Source: Luteitalea sp.
GTDB taxonomy: Bacteria; Acidobacteriota; Vicinamibacteria; Vicinamibacterales; Vicinamibacteraceae
DNA: 41,752 bases
Reading direction: 5' to 3'
Assembly (NCBI GenBank): GCA_009377605.1
Contig: WHTT01000057.1
Coordinates: 1 to 41,752, forward strand
Part shown: piece by piece, positions 32,601 to 41,213 of the stretch
How the letters are laid out: every line of letters starts with the position of its first letter
Numbering within the stretch: the stretch's first letter is position 1
Notes under the pieces: generated by a model
The model's input: the letters and a program-made list of their open reading frames with translations, nothing else
Database searches by the model: none
What the model was told of the DNA's origin: nothing
Made by a program: the position numbers and the translations under genes

Positions 32601-33629
32601 ATGTATGAATCCTTTTTCGGTCTCCGGGAGCGGCCGTTCGACCTCGCGGTGAACCCCCGCTTCATCCTTCTCACGCCGCGCCATCGCGAAGCGTTGAGCA
32701 CGTTGCGCTATGGCATCTCGGCGCCCCGGGGCTTGACGCTGCTGCTCGGTGACGCCGGCACGGGCAAGACAACGCTCGTGCGCGCCGCGCTCGCCGAAGA
32801 GTCGCGTCCGGAGAACCGGACGGTGCTCCTGAGCAACCCGACGCTCACGCGTGCGGAATTCTACGAGTTCATCGCACGCGGGTTCGAGATGAGCGAGGGC
32901 GCGGCGCGATCGAAGGCACGGTTTCTCATCGAGTTTCAGCGAACCGTTCAAGAGCGGCACGCGGCCGGCGGGCTGACGACGATGATCATCGATGAGGCGC
33001 AGAGCCTGCCGGACGAGCTCCTGGAGGAGGTCCGGCTGCTGGCGAACATCGAGACGTCCACCGTCAAGCTCTTGAACCTGGTGCTGGTCGGCCAGCCCGA
33101 GCTGGCGGATCGCTTGAACCGGTCGTCGCTGAGACAGCTCAAACAACGAATCACGCTGCGCTGGCAGCTCACGCCGCTCGATTTACGCGAGACGGCGGTG
33201 TATGTGGCGAGCCGCATTCGCGTGGCGGGCGGGAACGCAGGCGAGATCTTCACGCGTGAGGCCGTCGCCAACATCTATGAGGCGTCGGGGGGGCTGCCGC
33301 GCATCATCAACGTGATTTGCGACAACGCGTTGCTGGGCGGGTTCGCCGCGCAGGTCAAGCCGATCGACCAAGAGATCGTGCGGGAGATCTGCCGCGACTT
33401 CGACATCAGGGCGCCGGAGCAGTTCGACGAGCCGGGCTCCTGGCAGGGCAATGCCTCCTCGGAGCGTGGCAACGGCCAGCCGCGTCGCGCGGTCAGCGAC
33501 GGCGCGGGGGCCGGGGCCAGAGCTATCCAGCCCGACACCGCTCTGTCGAACGAACAGCCAGCCAATGTGGAGCCTCGCGTGCCCACGTTTGGCCAAGACG
33601 TGAAGAAGCGGAAGTTCTTCTTCTTTTAG
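32601..33629 (+). CDS. ExeA/GspA-like AAA ATPase of exosortase-type exopolysaccharide loci
   Basis: The protein has 342 residues. ATG at 32601 begins the conserved MYESFFGLRERPFDLAVNPRF; the open frame reaches upstream only as a shadow of the activator gene. Walker A is GDAGTGKT (50-57), followed by Walker B TTMIIDEAQ and the sensor region VLVGQPELADRL. The winged part is SGGLPRIINVICDNALL. These ATPases are standard members of XrtA/EpsH polysaccharide clusters; their exact job is not settled, but they may energise assembly or export. The last 60 residues are low complexity and end in KKRKFFFF, an odd basic-aromatic tail. The gene follows the activator after 2 bp and precedes the export gene by 29 bp. 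Confidence 0.88.
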   Translation: MYESFFGLRERPFDLAVNPRFILLTPRHREALSTLRYGISAPRGLTLLLGDAGTGKTTLVRAALAEESRPENRTVLLSNPTLTRAEFYEFIARGFEMSEGAARSKARFLIEFQRTVQERHAAGGLTTMIIDEAQSLPDELLEEVRLLANIETSTVKLLNLVLVGQPELADRLNRSSLRQLKQRITLRWQLTPLDLRETAVYVASRIRVAGGNAGEIFTREAVANIYEASGGLPRIINVICDNALLGGFAAQVKPIDQEIVREICRDFDIRAPEQFDEPGSWQGNASSERGNGQPRRAVSDGAGAGARAIQPDTALSNEQPANVEPRVPTFGQDVKKRKFFFF

Positions 33630-33658
33630 AACGGGCCACGCCCGACTGTGGTGATGAA

Positions 33659-34339
33659 ATGAGTATCCCTGATCGTCCTCGCGTCACGGCCCTCGTGAGC
33701 GCCGTTGCGGCGCTCCTACTCTGCTCTACTGTGGCAGCGGCGGGCCAGTCGCCGACGCCGCAAGCGGGTCAACCGACCCAGCCGCAGGAGAGCCCTGCCC
33801 CGACCGAGCCGGCGGCCGGCAACGGAGACGAGGCGCCGGCGGCCGACACGACCGTGGCGCCACCGCCGGATTACGTGATTGGGGCCGAAGATGTCCTCGG
33901 CGTGGTGTTCTGGCGCGAGAAGGAGATGTCCGGCGACGTGACGGTCCGCCCGGACGGGATGATCACGCTGCCACTCCTCCAGGACGTCCAGGCGGAGGGC
34001 CTGACGCCAGACCAACTGCGCGCACAGGTTCAAGAGGCGGCAGGCAAGTACATCCAAGACCCGTCTGTCACGGTTGTGGTCCGGAAGATCAACAGCCGGC
34101 GGGTGTTCATCAACGGCGAGGTCGGGCGACCCGGTGCGTACCCGTTGACGACGCCGCTCACGGTGCTGCAGTTGGTCGCGATTGCGGGCGGCCTCTCGGA
34201 GTTCGCCGACGCCGACGACATCAAGATCATGCGGCAGGACGGTGAGATCGTGGAGTTCAACTACAAGGATGTGGCGCGTGGCCGGAACATGGAGCAGAAC
34301 ATCCGCCTCAGGCCCGGTGACACGATCATCGTACCTTGA
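33659..34339 (+). CDS. Wza-like polysaccharide export protein
   Basis: The protein has 226 residues from ATG 33659. A signal peptide (ALVSAVAALLLCSTVAAAGQS) precedes a Pro/Gln/Ala-rich linker (30-68). The Poly_export domain follows (about 69-150: DYVIGAEDVLGVVFWREKEM, VRPDGMITLPLLQDV). One SLBB domain (about 155-220) carries RVFINGEVGRPGAYPLTTP. A clear lipobox is not seen. Wza-type proteins form the outer-membrane or periplasmic channel for the finished polymer. With a single SLBB domain it is shorter than Wza and like the export proteins of exosortase-type loci. After its stop comes a 55-bp palindromic element. Confidence 0.9.
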   Translation: MSIPDRPRVTALVSAVAALLLCSTVAAAGQSPTPQAGQPTQPQESPAPTEPAAGNGDEAPAADTTVAPPPDYVIGAEDVLGVVFWREKEMSGDVTVRPDGMITLPLLQDVQAEGLTPDQLRAQVQEAAGKYIQDPSVTVVVRKINSRRVFINGEVGRPGAYPLTTPLTVLQLVAIAGGLSEFADADDIKIMRQDGEIVEFNYKDVARGRNMEQNIRLRPGDTIIVP

Positions 34340-34377
34340 GCCCGGCGCTCACTTCTGTTGCCACACCGCACGTCCAC

Positions 34378-34432
34378 GTAGCGCAGGGCTTCAGCCCTGC
34401 CTACCGCGGGCAGGCCTCAAGGCCTGCGCTAC
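34378..34432. repeat. REP-like nested palindrome
   Basis: The outer arms GTAGCGCAGG (34378-34387) and CCTGCGCTAC (34423-34432) are perfect inverted repeats. Inside are two smaller hairpins, AGGGC-TTCA-GCCCT (34385-34398) and AGGCC-TCAA-GGCCT (34412-34425). The form resembles bacterial REP/BIME elements. It lies between two co-directional operon genes. Confidence 0.85.
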
Positions 34433-34452
34433 TTGAGATTCACGAAAGTACC

Positions 34453-35835
34453 ATGCACTTCTTCTGTCGCTTTCTAATCGTTCTAATCGCATCGAGCGTG
34501 GTCGTGGCGATACCGGCGTCCGCCGCAGCTCAGATTCAGTTGCCCGAGCAGCGTGACGTCTACGGCATCTATGGCGGCTATCCTCGACCGCGGGGGGAGC
34601 GGCTGCGCCAGGAGCTCGACCTGACCGTTGGCCTGCTTGGCGGATACGACGACACGGTGCGGCCCCAGGGAACCGTGGCGCCGCCGGTGGACGTGCGCTT
34701 GCAGCAGAGTGGCTACAACGGAGCGGCCAATGCGGCGCTGCGCTATTGGCGCGGCCGCAGCGACAATTGGTTCTCGCTGCAGGGTCGAGGCTACGTGAAC
34801 GGGTACAGTGCTCTCGACATCGGAGCGAGCACCGGCGGGGAATTCAGCGGGCAGGTACACAGGACACTCGGGCGCCGGGGAGCGCTTGACCTCTCGCAAA
34901 GCGTCAGCTCGGATCCCTTCTTTACTTTCAGCTCGTTCAGTCCGCTCGAGCCCATCGTCGGTCCAGGCGGCACGCCGGATAGTAACTCCCCCGAGCGCGG
35001 ATTGTTCGAGCGGCGTTCTTGGATGACGAACTCCTCCGTTCGGTTGGGCACACGCCTGGGCCGGCGCGATTCCGCCAACGTCTCCTACAACTTTTCGCGG
35101 CGGCAGTTCGCCGGCGACGATCGCGGAGACAATCAGGCCCACCGAGCCGGTGCCAGCTATCATCGTAACTTCGGCCGCAGACACGGATTTCGCGCGAGCT
35201 ATCAATTCTCGGACAGACAGTTCTTCGATTATGACGCGCGTGAGCGGCCTGCGACCACACACACCATTGAGGGGGGACCGGAGTTCCAGAAGCGGCTTTC
35301 GCCGTCGCGCAGCATGTTCTTTTCCTTCGGCCTGGGTGGGATACACGTCGAGACGCTATCTCGGGGAGAAGAACAGCAACCCCTCACATATTGGAAGCCG
35401 TTCGGGCAGGCAGCCTTTCGGATCGACATCGCGCGGAGCTGGACCCTCGGGACAAACTATCGGCGTGGCGTCACGCTCCTCGAGGGTGTGACCAGCGAGA
35501 CCTACTTCACAGATACGGCAAACGTCACGCTCAACGGCTACCTGACGCGCCGGGTTGACGTCGGCTTCGCGGGCGGATTCTCGCAGGGTCGACCACGTCG
35601 GGGTGACGACGGTGAGGTCGATCAGCTCCGAACCTATAGCGCCTCGGCGCAGGTCCGCGTCGCGCTTACTCGACACGCCGCCATCTTCTCCCAGTACTCA
35701 TACTACCGTTACCAATTTACAGATCCGTCGTCTCCCGCCCCGGGCTTCCCCCCAACCTTCGACCGCAATGCCGTGCGGGTGGGTGTGTCGCTCTGGGTCC
35801 CGTTGGCAGGCCGGTCCCGCGGAATCCGCCAGTAA
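34453..35835 (+). CDS. Outer-membrane beta-barrel protein of the exopolysaccharide locus
   Basis: The protein has 460 residues. ATG 34453 starts a signal peptide (FLIVLIASSVVVAIPASAAAQ); the frame upstream of it runs through the palindromic element. The rest has alternating aromatic/polar strands typical of a barrel: LDLTVGLLGGYDD, NWFSLQGRGYVNGYSA, ANVSYNFSRRQFAG, HGFRASYQFSDRQFF, AAIFSQYSYYRYQF. It ends in VRVGVSLWVPLAG plus a short tail. Barrels at this position in exosortase-type clusters are thought to take part in polymer export or attachment, but the function is unproven. Next to it is the chain-length protein, 38 bp downstream. No catalytic motifs were seen. Confidence 0.78.
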   Translation: MHFFCRFLIVLIASSVVVAIPASAAAQIQLPEQRDVYGIYGGYPRPRGERLRQELDLTVGLLGGYDDTVRPQGTVAPPVDVRLQQSGYNGAANAALRYWRGRSDNWFSLQGRGYVNGYSALDIGASTGGEFSGQVHRTLGRRGALDLSQSVSSDPFFTFSSFSPLEPIVGPGGTPDSNSPERGLFERRSWMTNSSVRLGTRLGRRDSANVSYNFSRRQFAGDDRGDNQAHRAGASYHRNFGRRHGFRASYQFSDRQFFDYDARERPATTHTIEGGPEFQKRLSPSRSMFFSFGLGGIHVETLSRGEEQQPLTYWKPFGQAAFRIDIARSWTLGTNYRRGVTLLEGVTSETYFTDTANVTLNGYLTRRVDVGFAGGFSQGRPRRGDDGEVDQLRTYSASAQVRVALTRHAAIFSQYSYYRYQFTDPSSPAPGFPPTFDRNAVRVGVSLWVPLAGRSRGIRQ

Positions 35836-35873
35836 GGACCAGTAGGAAACCGTCACAGGAAACGGACGAACTC

Positions 35874-37520
35874 ATGCTCCCCGGTCGTAAATACACCCCC
35901 GAAGACGTGCTCTCGCTCGTGTGGCAGCGCCGCTGGTTGATCCTTGTTCCGCTGTTCGTCTGCAGCTTTGCCGCATTGCTCTACTCCCGGTCGAAGCCTG
36001 ACCTCTATCAATCTCAGGCGCTCATTGGCGTGATACCTCAGCGGATCCCTGATTCGTACGTGCAGTCCACCGTCACCTCGAATGTACAAGAGCGCCTCCG
36101 CAGCCTGACACAGCAAATTCTCAGCCGCACCCGTTTGGAGCGGATTATCCAGGATTTCGGCCTCTATGGGACGCTCCAGGATGTTGCCCCGATGGAAGAT
36201 GTTGTCGACTCGATGCGCAACATCATCGAGGTCCAGGCCATCGGTTCCACGAATCGCCGGCAGGCGGGTGAGACGTTCCATGTCCGCTTCACCTACCCGG
36301 ATCCGCAGCTCGCCCAGCGTGTCACCGAGCGCCTGGCCTCGCTGTTCATCGAAGAGAACTCGCAAGAGCGCGAATCAGCCGCCGAATCGACCAATCAGTT
36401 CCTCGATGCGCAGCTCTCGGACGCGCGGGCCCGGCTGGAAGCTCAGGAGAAGAAGCTCGAGCAGTTTCGCGAGCAACACGCCGGACGCCTGCCCACACAG
36501 ATGCAGTCCAACCTGCAGGCCATCAACGGCATGCACATGCAGCTGCAGTCGACGCTCCAGACACTGGAGGGCCATCGTTCCCGCAGGCTGATGCTCCAGC
36601 AGCTCTACGGCGACGCAGCGGCAGAAGAGACTACGTCGACAACCGCCGAAGAGGGTGAGACCGAAAGCGCCTCGTCTGAGGATGAGTCAGAGTCCGGCGT
36701 CACCGTGCCAGAAGGTCTGCCGGTACCCACGAGTGGGCCCGCATCGCAGCAACTGGCTGCGGCGAAAACCGCGCTCGGTCAGGCGGAGCTGCGCCTGAAG
36801 CCGGAGCACCCGGACATCGTGCGGCTGAAGCGTCTCATCGGCGATCTCGAGCGCAAGGTGGCGGAGGACGCCAAGAATCCGCCGGACCCAAATGTGCAAC
36901 CGGCGCTCACGCCAGAGGAAGAACGACGCCAAGAGCGGTTGCGTCAGACGCGCGCAGAAATGGAAGCGCTCGATCGCCAGATCGGCTTCAGGGAATCGGA
37001 GGAGGAGCGAATTCGCGGGCGGATCGCCGAGTACGAGGCTCGCCTCGAGGCGGTGCCTGGCCTCGAATCGGAGTGGATACGGCTGACCCGCGACTACGAG
37101 ACGCTGCAGCGCCAGTACAGGTCGCTGCTGCAAAAGAGCGAGAACTCGAAAGTGGCGATGAATCTGGAGCGGCGGCAGATCAGCGAGCAGTTTCGGATCA
37201 TCGATGCCGCGCGGCTGCCAACGCGCCCGGTGAGCCCCAACCGTCTTCAGATCAGCGTCGCCGGCCTCGCTGCTGGGTTGCTGCTCGGGCTGGCGCTGGT
37301 CGCCCTCTTCGAGTGGCGTGACTCCAGCTTTCGCACGGACGGAGACGTGGTCGGCGTGCTGGCGCTGCCGGTTCTCGCGGTCATTCCGCATGTCGCAACG
37401 CGTGCCGAGCGGATGCGCGAGGCGCGCCGGCGGTTCTTGGTGACCTCGGCCGCCGTCGGCGCCCTGGTGGTTGCAGGCGGCACGTTCTGGTTTCTCGAGC
37501 TGTGGAAGTTCGTGAGATAG
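35874..37520 (+). CDS. Wzz-like polysaccharide chain-length determinant
   Basis: The protein has 548 residues. The N-terminal Wzz domain carries transmembrane helix 1 (about 20-38, RWLILVPLFVCSFAALLYSR) and QSQALIGVIPQRIPDSYV. Long coiled coils lie at about 165-240 and 285-435 (ARLEAQEKKLEQFREQH, EMEALDRQIGFRESEEERI), then the GNVR-like segment and PTRPVSPNRL before transmembrane helix 2 (about 465-485). An extra helix near the end (SAAVGALVVAGGTFWFLELW) is typical of the exosortase-associated subgroup. Residues 249-272 are a Thr/Glu/Ser-rich acidic insert that may be flexible. The protein sets polymer length from the inner membrane, working with the tyrosine kinase encoded 16 bp downstream. 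Confidence 0.92.
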   Translation: MLPGRKYTPEDVLSLVWQRRWLILVPLFVCSFAALLYSRSKPDLYQSQALIGVIPQRIPDSYVQSTVTSNVQERLRSLTQQILSRTRLERIIQDFGLYGTLQDVAPMEDVVDSMRNIIEVQAIGSTNRRQAGETFHVRFTYPDPQLAQRVTERLASLFIEENSQERESAAESTNQFLDAQLSDARARLEAQEKKLEQFREQHAGRLPTQMQSNLQAINGMHMQLQSTLQTLEGHRSRRLMLQQLYGDAAAEETTSTTAEEGETESASSEDESESGVTVPEGLPVPTSGPASQQLAAAKTALGQAELRLKPEHPDIVRLKRLIGDLERKVAEDAKNPPDPNVQPALTPEEERRQERLRQTRAEMEALDRQIGFRESEEERIRGRIAEYEARLEAVPGLESEWIRLTRDYETLQRQYRSLLQKSENSKVAMNLERRQISEQFRIIDAARLPTRPVSPNRLQISVAGLAAGLLLGLALVALFEWRDSSFRTDGDVVGVLALPVLAVIPHVATRAERMREARRRFLVTSAAVGALVVAGGTFWFLELWKFVR

Positions 37521-37536
37521 CGGGAAGGATTTTTAC

Positions 37537-38550
37537 ATGGGTCGTATCGATGAAGCACTTCGCCGCGCCGGCACCGGCGGCGCGTCGACGTTGGAGCGTG
37601 AGGAAGGCGACGGTCAGACGAGCGCACCACCGACGTCGCCGTGGGTGTTCCCAGGTGACGAGCTCCTTGGTCGGGCATCGATCGACGTGCCTGCACCGAG
37701 CCACGACGACGGCACCGGTGAAGGATCTGGGCCGGGCGTCGCCGACGGCCTTGCCCCGGGCGCAGTCGAGGGGCGACGGCACGCGAGAGCGTCGGCGTCG
37801 CGAGCGGCTCGGGTTCGCCGTACTCCTCGACAATCGGGCGAAGCCGGAGAGCTTGCGGTCTTTCGCGGTTTCAATCCCAGTGTGCTCGATCGCCTGGTGG
37901 TCAACGATCACACGACGCCGGCATTGGCAGAGCAGTTCCGCAAACTGGCGGCCACGCTCCACCACGCGCAGCTCTCGGACGGCATCAAGGTCATCATGGT
38001 GACGAGCGGCATGGCCGCAGACGGCAAGACGCTGACGGCCACCAATCTCGCGCTGACCTTGAGCGAGTCGTATCGGCGGGACGTTCTGCTCATCGATGCA
38101 GATCTGCGGCGTCCTTCGCTCCACGAGATCTTTCAGGTTCCCAACATCTCTGGGCTCAACGAGGGTCTCCAGGCGGCCGCTGACGAAAAGCTCTCGACGC
38201 TGCGGGTCACCGACACGCTCACGCTGCTTCCGGCGGGCCGACCGAACGCCGATCCGATGAGCTCGTTGACCTCTGACCGTATGCGCAGCATCATCGACGA
38301 GGCATCGACCAGCTTTCATTGGGTCATCCTCGACACCCCTCCGATCGGCCTCCTGGCGGATGCCAATCTCCTCGCCGACATGGTCGATGGGGCGCTGCTC
38401 GTCGTCCTCGCCGAGCGCACTCCCTACAAGGTCGTGAGCAAAGCCGTCGACACGGTGGGCCGCGATCGCATTCTGGGTGTGGTGCTGAATGGGTCGACGA
38501 CGCGGGAGGAAACGGAGTACTACGAGCGCCGGTACAGCGCTGAGTCCTGA
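37537..38550 (+). CDS. Bacterial tyrosine autokinase (CpsD/CapB type)
   Basis: The protein has 337 residues. The start MGRIDEALRRAG is conserved in the exosortase-associated group. The kinase core begins near 110: Walker A SGMAADGKT (157-165), Walker A' VLLIDADLRRP (183-193) and Walker B WVILDTPPIGLLAD. Three tyrosines in the last ten residues (EYYERRY) would be the phosphorylated cluster. The kinase pairs with the Wzz-like protein; its phosphorylation cycle controls polymer length and export. Residues 20-105 form a long low-complexity insert, first acidic and Gly/Pro-rich, then Arg/Ala-rich (RRHARASASRAARVRR). It has no counterpart in the usual domain. After the stop comes a cluster of palindromes. 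Confidence 0.9.
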   Translation: MGRIDEALRRAGTGGASTLEREEGDGQTSAPPTSPWVFPGDELLGRASIDVPAPSHDDGTGEGSGPGVADGLAPGAVEGRRHARASASRAARVRRTPRQSGEAGELAVFRGFNPSVLDRLVVNDHTTPALAEQFRKLAATLHHAQLSDGIKVIMVTSGMAADGKTLTATNLALTLSESYRRDVLLIDADLRRPSLHEIFQVPNISGLNEGLQAAADEKLSTLRVTDTLTLLPAGRPNADPMSSLTSDRMRSIIDEASTSFHWVILDTPPIGLLADANLLADMVDGALLVVLAERTPYKVVSKAVDTVGRDRILGVVLNGSTTREETEYYERRYSAES

Positions 38551-38552
38551 GC

Positions 38553-38662
38553 GGCGGGGCTTGGCCCCCGCCCTACCGCCAATTTCGACACCTTGCGGTG
38601 GAGATGGCCCTTTCAGGGCCGCCATTGAAATGCAGAAACTTTAGGGCGGAGCTGAAGGCTCC
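38553..38662. repeat. Cluster of four palindromes between operon genes
   Basis: In order: GGCGGGGC-TTG-GCCCCCGCC (38553-38572, one bulge), ACCGC/GCGGT (38576-38599), GGCCCT-TTC-AGGGCC (38606-38620) and GGAGC-TGAAG-GCTCC (38648-38662). There is no T-run. They resemble REP-type elements and the one at 34378 in style (short perfect arms, loops of TTCA/TTG type) but not in sequence. Confidence 0.75.
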
Positions 38663-38685
38663 CCGTAACGCTTTATGCAGGCCTT

Positions 38686-40074
38686 ATGTTACTGACGCGT
38701 CTAACCCGGCGAAGCACAGCGCTCGTTGTGGTCGAGCACCTGCTGATCGTTGCCTCTGTGCTTACGGCTGCCGTGATCAGGCTCGGCATCCCGTCAGACT
38801 GGACGCTGTTCTTCCGCCACTACGGCTGGTCCGCGAGCGTCGTCGCGGCCGTGCTGCAGCTCTGCCTCTATTACTCCGACATGTACGACTGGCGCAGGCT
38901 ACGCGACCAGCGCGTCCGGCTGGTGGGTCTCGTCCAGGCCTTGGGCGCGGCGTGCATCCTCCTCGCCCTCCTCTATTACTGGCTTCCGGTTCTGGTCATT
39001 GGCCGCGGTGTCTTCATCATTGCGACTTTCTTCATTCTGGTGCTCGTCGCCGGCTGGCGGCTGCTGTTCGAGCGGCTCTCGGCGTATCTCGGCCCGAGCG
39101 AGCGCCTGTTGATCTTGGGAACGAACCCGGCGGCCGTTCAGCTCGCCCGTGAGCTGTTCCAGCGCCGCCACGAGCTCGGTGTCGAGATCGTCGGCTTCGT
39201 CGATCCCGATTCCACCCGCGTGGGCGCCCCGCTTCTGAATCCTGGAATCATCGGTACTCCCGCAGACATTCCAGATATCGTTCACGCGCGGGAGGTCGAC
39301 CGCGTTGTCGTCAGCATGGCGGACTCCCGCGGAAAGCTTCGGATGGACGATCTGCTCGACATGAAGATGAAGCGCGGTGTGACGTTCGATTATCTCGCGA
39401 CGGTCTACGAGCAGTACACGGGCAAGATCGCGCTCGAGAACCTCAGGCCGAGCTGGTTCGTCTTCTCGAGCGGCTTCAATCGGCGTCCGGTGAGTTTGAT
39501 GTGCAAGCGCGGTATGGACGTGTGCGCGGCGCTAGTCGGACTGATCGTTGCAGCTCCCCTCCTCGCTCTCGTCGCCCTCGCCGTCAAGCTGAGCTCGCCA
39601 GGGCCTGTGCTGTACCGTCAGAATCGCGTCGGACGCAGCGGTACCGTCTTCACACTGGTCAAGTTCCGCTCCATGCGCGTCGATGCTGAGGCAACCAGCG
39701 GCGCCGTCTGGGCGCAGCTCAACGACCCCCGCGTGACACCCATTGGTCGGTACCTGCGCGTCACGCGCCTCGACGAGCTTCCCCAACTCTGGAATGTGCT
39801 TCGCGGCCAGATGAGCCTCGTTGGTCCTCGTCCGGAGCGGCCGGAGTTCATTGACGAGCTGACCAAGCGCATCCCCTTCTACGGGCAGCGCCACGTCATC
39901 CGGCCAGGCCTTACGGGATGGGCGCAGGTCCGCTACACCTACGGCGCGTCGGTCCAAGACGCCATGGAGAAGCTGCAACACGACCTCTTCTACGTCAAAC
40001 ATCTCTCGATTGCCCTGGACGCCTTCATCCTGTTCGCGACGCTGAAGACGGTGCTACTCGGGCGAGGGACGTAA
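38686..40074 (+). CDS. Priming undecaprenyl-phosphate sugar phosphotransferase
   Basis: The protein has 462 residues. There are four or five N-terminal transmembrane helices (to about 125), then a nucleotide-binding-like domain (LLILGTNPAAVQLARELF, GFVDPDS). The catalytic bacterial sugar transferase domain starts near 270: KRGMDVCAALVGLIVAAPLL, SSPGPVLYRQNRVGRSG, FTLVKFRSMRVDAE, LDELPQLWNVLRGQMSLVGPRPERPEF and RPGLTGWAQVRY. The enzyme puts the first sugar phosphate on undecaprenyl phosphate in the inner membrane and so starts each repeat unit. The protein resembles the exosortase-associated subgroup. Its stop is directly followed by the ATG of the deacetylase. Confidence 0.93.
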   Translation: MLLTRLTRRSTALVVVEHLLIVASVLTAAVIRLGIPSDWTLFFRHYGWSASVVAAVLQLCLYYSDMYDWRRLRDQRVRLVGLVQALGAACILLALLYYWLPVLVIGRGVFIIATFFILVLVAGWRLLFERLSAYLGPSERLLILGTNPAAVQLARELFQRRHELGVEIVGFVDPDSTRVGAPLLNPGIIGTPADIPDIVHAREVDRVVVSMADSRGKLRMDDLLDMKMKRGVTFDYLATVYEQYTGKIALENLRPSWFVFSSGFNRRPVSLMCKRGMDVCAALVGLIVAAPLLALVALAVKLSSPGPVLYRQNRVGRSGTVFTLVKFRSMRVDAEATSGAVWAQLNDPRVTPIGRYLRVTRLDELPQLWNVLRGQMSLVGPRPERPEFIDELTKRIPFYGQRHVIRPGLTGWAQVRYTYGASVQDAMEKLQHDLFYVKHLSIALDAFILFATLKTVLLGRGT

Positions 40075-40938
40075 ATGAACACGACACGGCACGCCGGGCC
40101 GATCGTCAACGCGATGAGCGTCGACGTGGAAGACTACTTCCACGTCTCGGCGCTCGCGTCGGCGGCGCCGCGCAGTGCCTGGGACTCGTTCGAGTCGCGA
40201 GTGGTGGCGAATACGGAGCGGCTCCTCACGCTGTTCGACACGGCGGGTGTTACGGCCACGTTCTTCACACTAGGCTGGGTAGCAGATCGACACCCGGCTC
40301 TCGTGCGGCGCATCGCGGCGCTGGGCCACGAGGTTGCCTCACACGGCTACGCACACGAGCTGGTGTACGACCTCAGCGCGGACCGCTTTCGCGAGGATAT
40401 CAGGCGAGCCAAGGCTACGCTCGAAGGGATCGTCGCGTCGCCGGTCGAGGGCTATCGTGCGCCCAGCTATTCGATAACGACACGCTCGCTCTGGGCGCTG
40501 GATGTGCTCGTCGAGGAAGGCCATACGTACGACGCAAGCATCTTCCCAATCCGCCACGACCGGTACGGTATCCCGAACGCGCCTCGACACATGCACCGGC
40601 TGCATCGTGCATCCGGCAGCCTTCTGGAAGCGCCGCCGTCAACGGTCCGTCTGACGCGCTTCAATCTGCCCATCGCGGGTGGCGGATACTTCCGGCTCCT
40701 CCCCTATCGCTACACGGCGTGGGGCCTTCGGCGGGTGAACCAGGGCGAGCGACAGCCTGTGTTCTTCTACTTGCATCCATGGGAGATCGATCCGGATCAG
40801 CCGCGCCTGCGGGCGGGCTGGCTCTCGCGGCAGCGGCACTATCGCAACCTGCACCGCACCGAGCAACGCCTCGTGCAACTGATGCGCGATTTTCGTTTTG
40901 CTCCCATGCGGAGAGTCCTCGAAAGTTTCGAATCGTGA
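40075..40938 (+). CDS. Polysaccharide deacetylase, DUF3473 type
   Basis: The protein has 287 residues. The NodB-like domain shows MSVDVEDYFHVS (catalytic and metal Asp), TATFFTLGWVADRHP, EVASHGYAHELVYDL (His-x3-His metal motif), VEGYRAPSYSI and FFYLHPWEIDPDQPR near the end, with a DUF3473 C-terminus. No signal peptide is present, so it should act in the cytoplasm on a lipid-linked or nucleotide-linked sugar. This agrees with other exosortase-locus deacetylases. It probably removes N-acetyl groups from a precursor sugar. The start follows the sugar transferase stop with no gap and the stop overlaps the acyl carrier protein ATG by one base. Confidence 0.92.
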   Translation: MNTTRHAGPIVNAMSVDVEDYFHVSALASAAPRSAWDSFESRVVANTERLLTLFDTAGVTATFFTLGWVADRHPALVRRIAALGHEVASHGYAHELVYDLSADRFREDIRRAKATLEGIVASPVEGYRAPSYSITTRSLWALDVLVEEGHTYDASIFPIRHDRYGIPNAPRHMHRLHRASGSLLEAPPSTVRLTRFNLPIAGGGYFRLLPYRYTAWGLRRVNQGERQPVFFYLHPWEIDPDQPRLRAGWLSRQRHYRNLHRTEQRLVQLMRDFRFAPMRRVLESFES

Positions 40939-41213
40939 TGCCCATGCAGCTCGAACAAGAACTTCGCCACTTCGTTGTCGATAACTTTCTCTTCGGGCAG
41001 GATGATGGCAGCTTGTCCGATGATGATTCGTTCATCGACAAGGGGATCGTCGATTCGACGGGCGTCCTCGAGCTCATCGGCTTCCTGGAGACCCGGTACG
41101 GAATCAAGGTCGAAGACGATGAGCTGGTGCCAGCCAACCTCGACACGCTCAACCGCCTGAGCGCGTTCGTGCAGCGCAAGCTCGACGACGCAGGAGGACA
41201 GCTTGCAAGTTGA
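40938..41213 (+). CDS. Acyl carrier protein of the exopolysaccharide locus
   Basis: The protein has 91 residues. The ATG at 40938 overlaps the previous stop; a second ATG at 40944 is possible. The phosphopantetheine attachment site is Ser40 in GIVDSTGVLELIGFLE, with DST instead of the usual DSL, as is common in ACPs of exosortase-type clusters. Acidic helices typical of ACPs surround it (QDDGSLSDDDSFIDKG, IKVEDDELVP). It presumably carries an acyl or aminoacyl group activated by the ligase encoded next. Its 3' end overlaps that ligase by 11 nt. Confidence 0.92.
   Translation: MPMQLEQELRHFVVDNFLFGQDDGSLSDDDSFIDKGIVDSTGVLELIGFLETRYGIKVEDDELVPANLDTLNRLSAFVQRKLDDAGGQLAS

Noticed and set aside
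37381-38625. 414-codon minus-strand open frame
   Set aside because: Antisense to the Wzz end and the tyrosine kinase; no motif.
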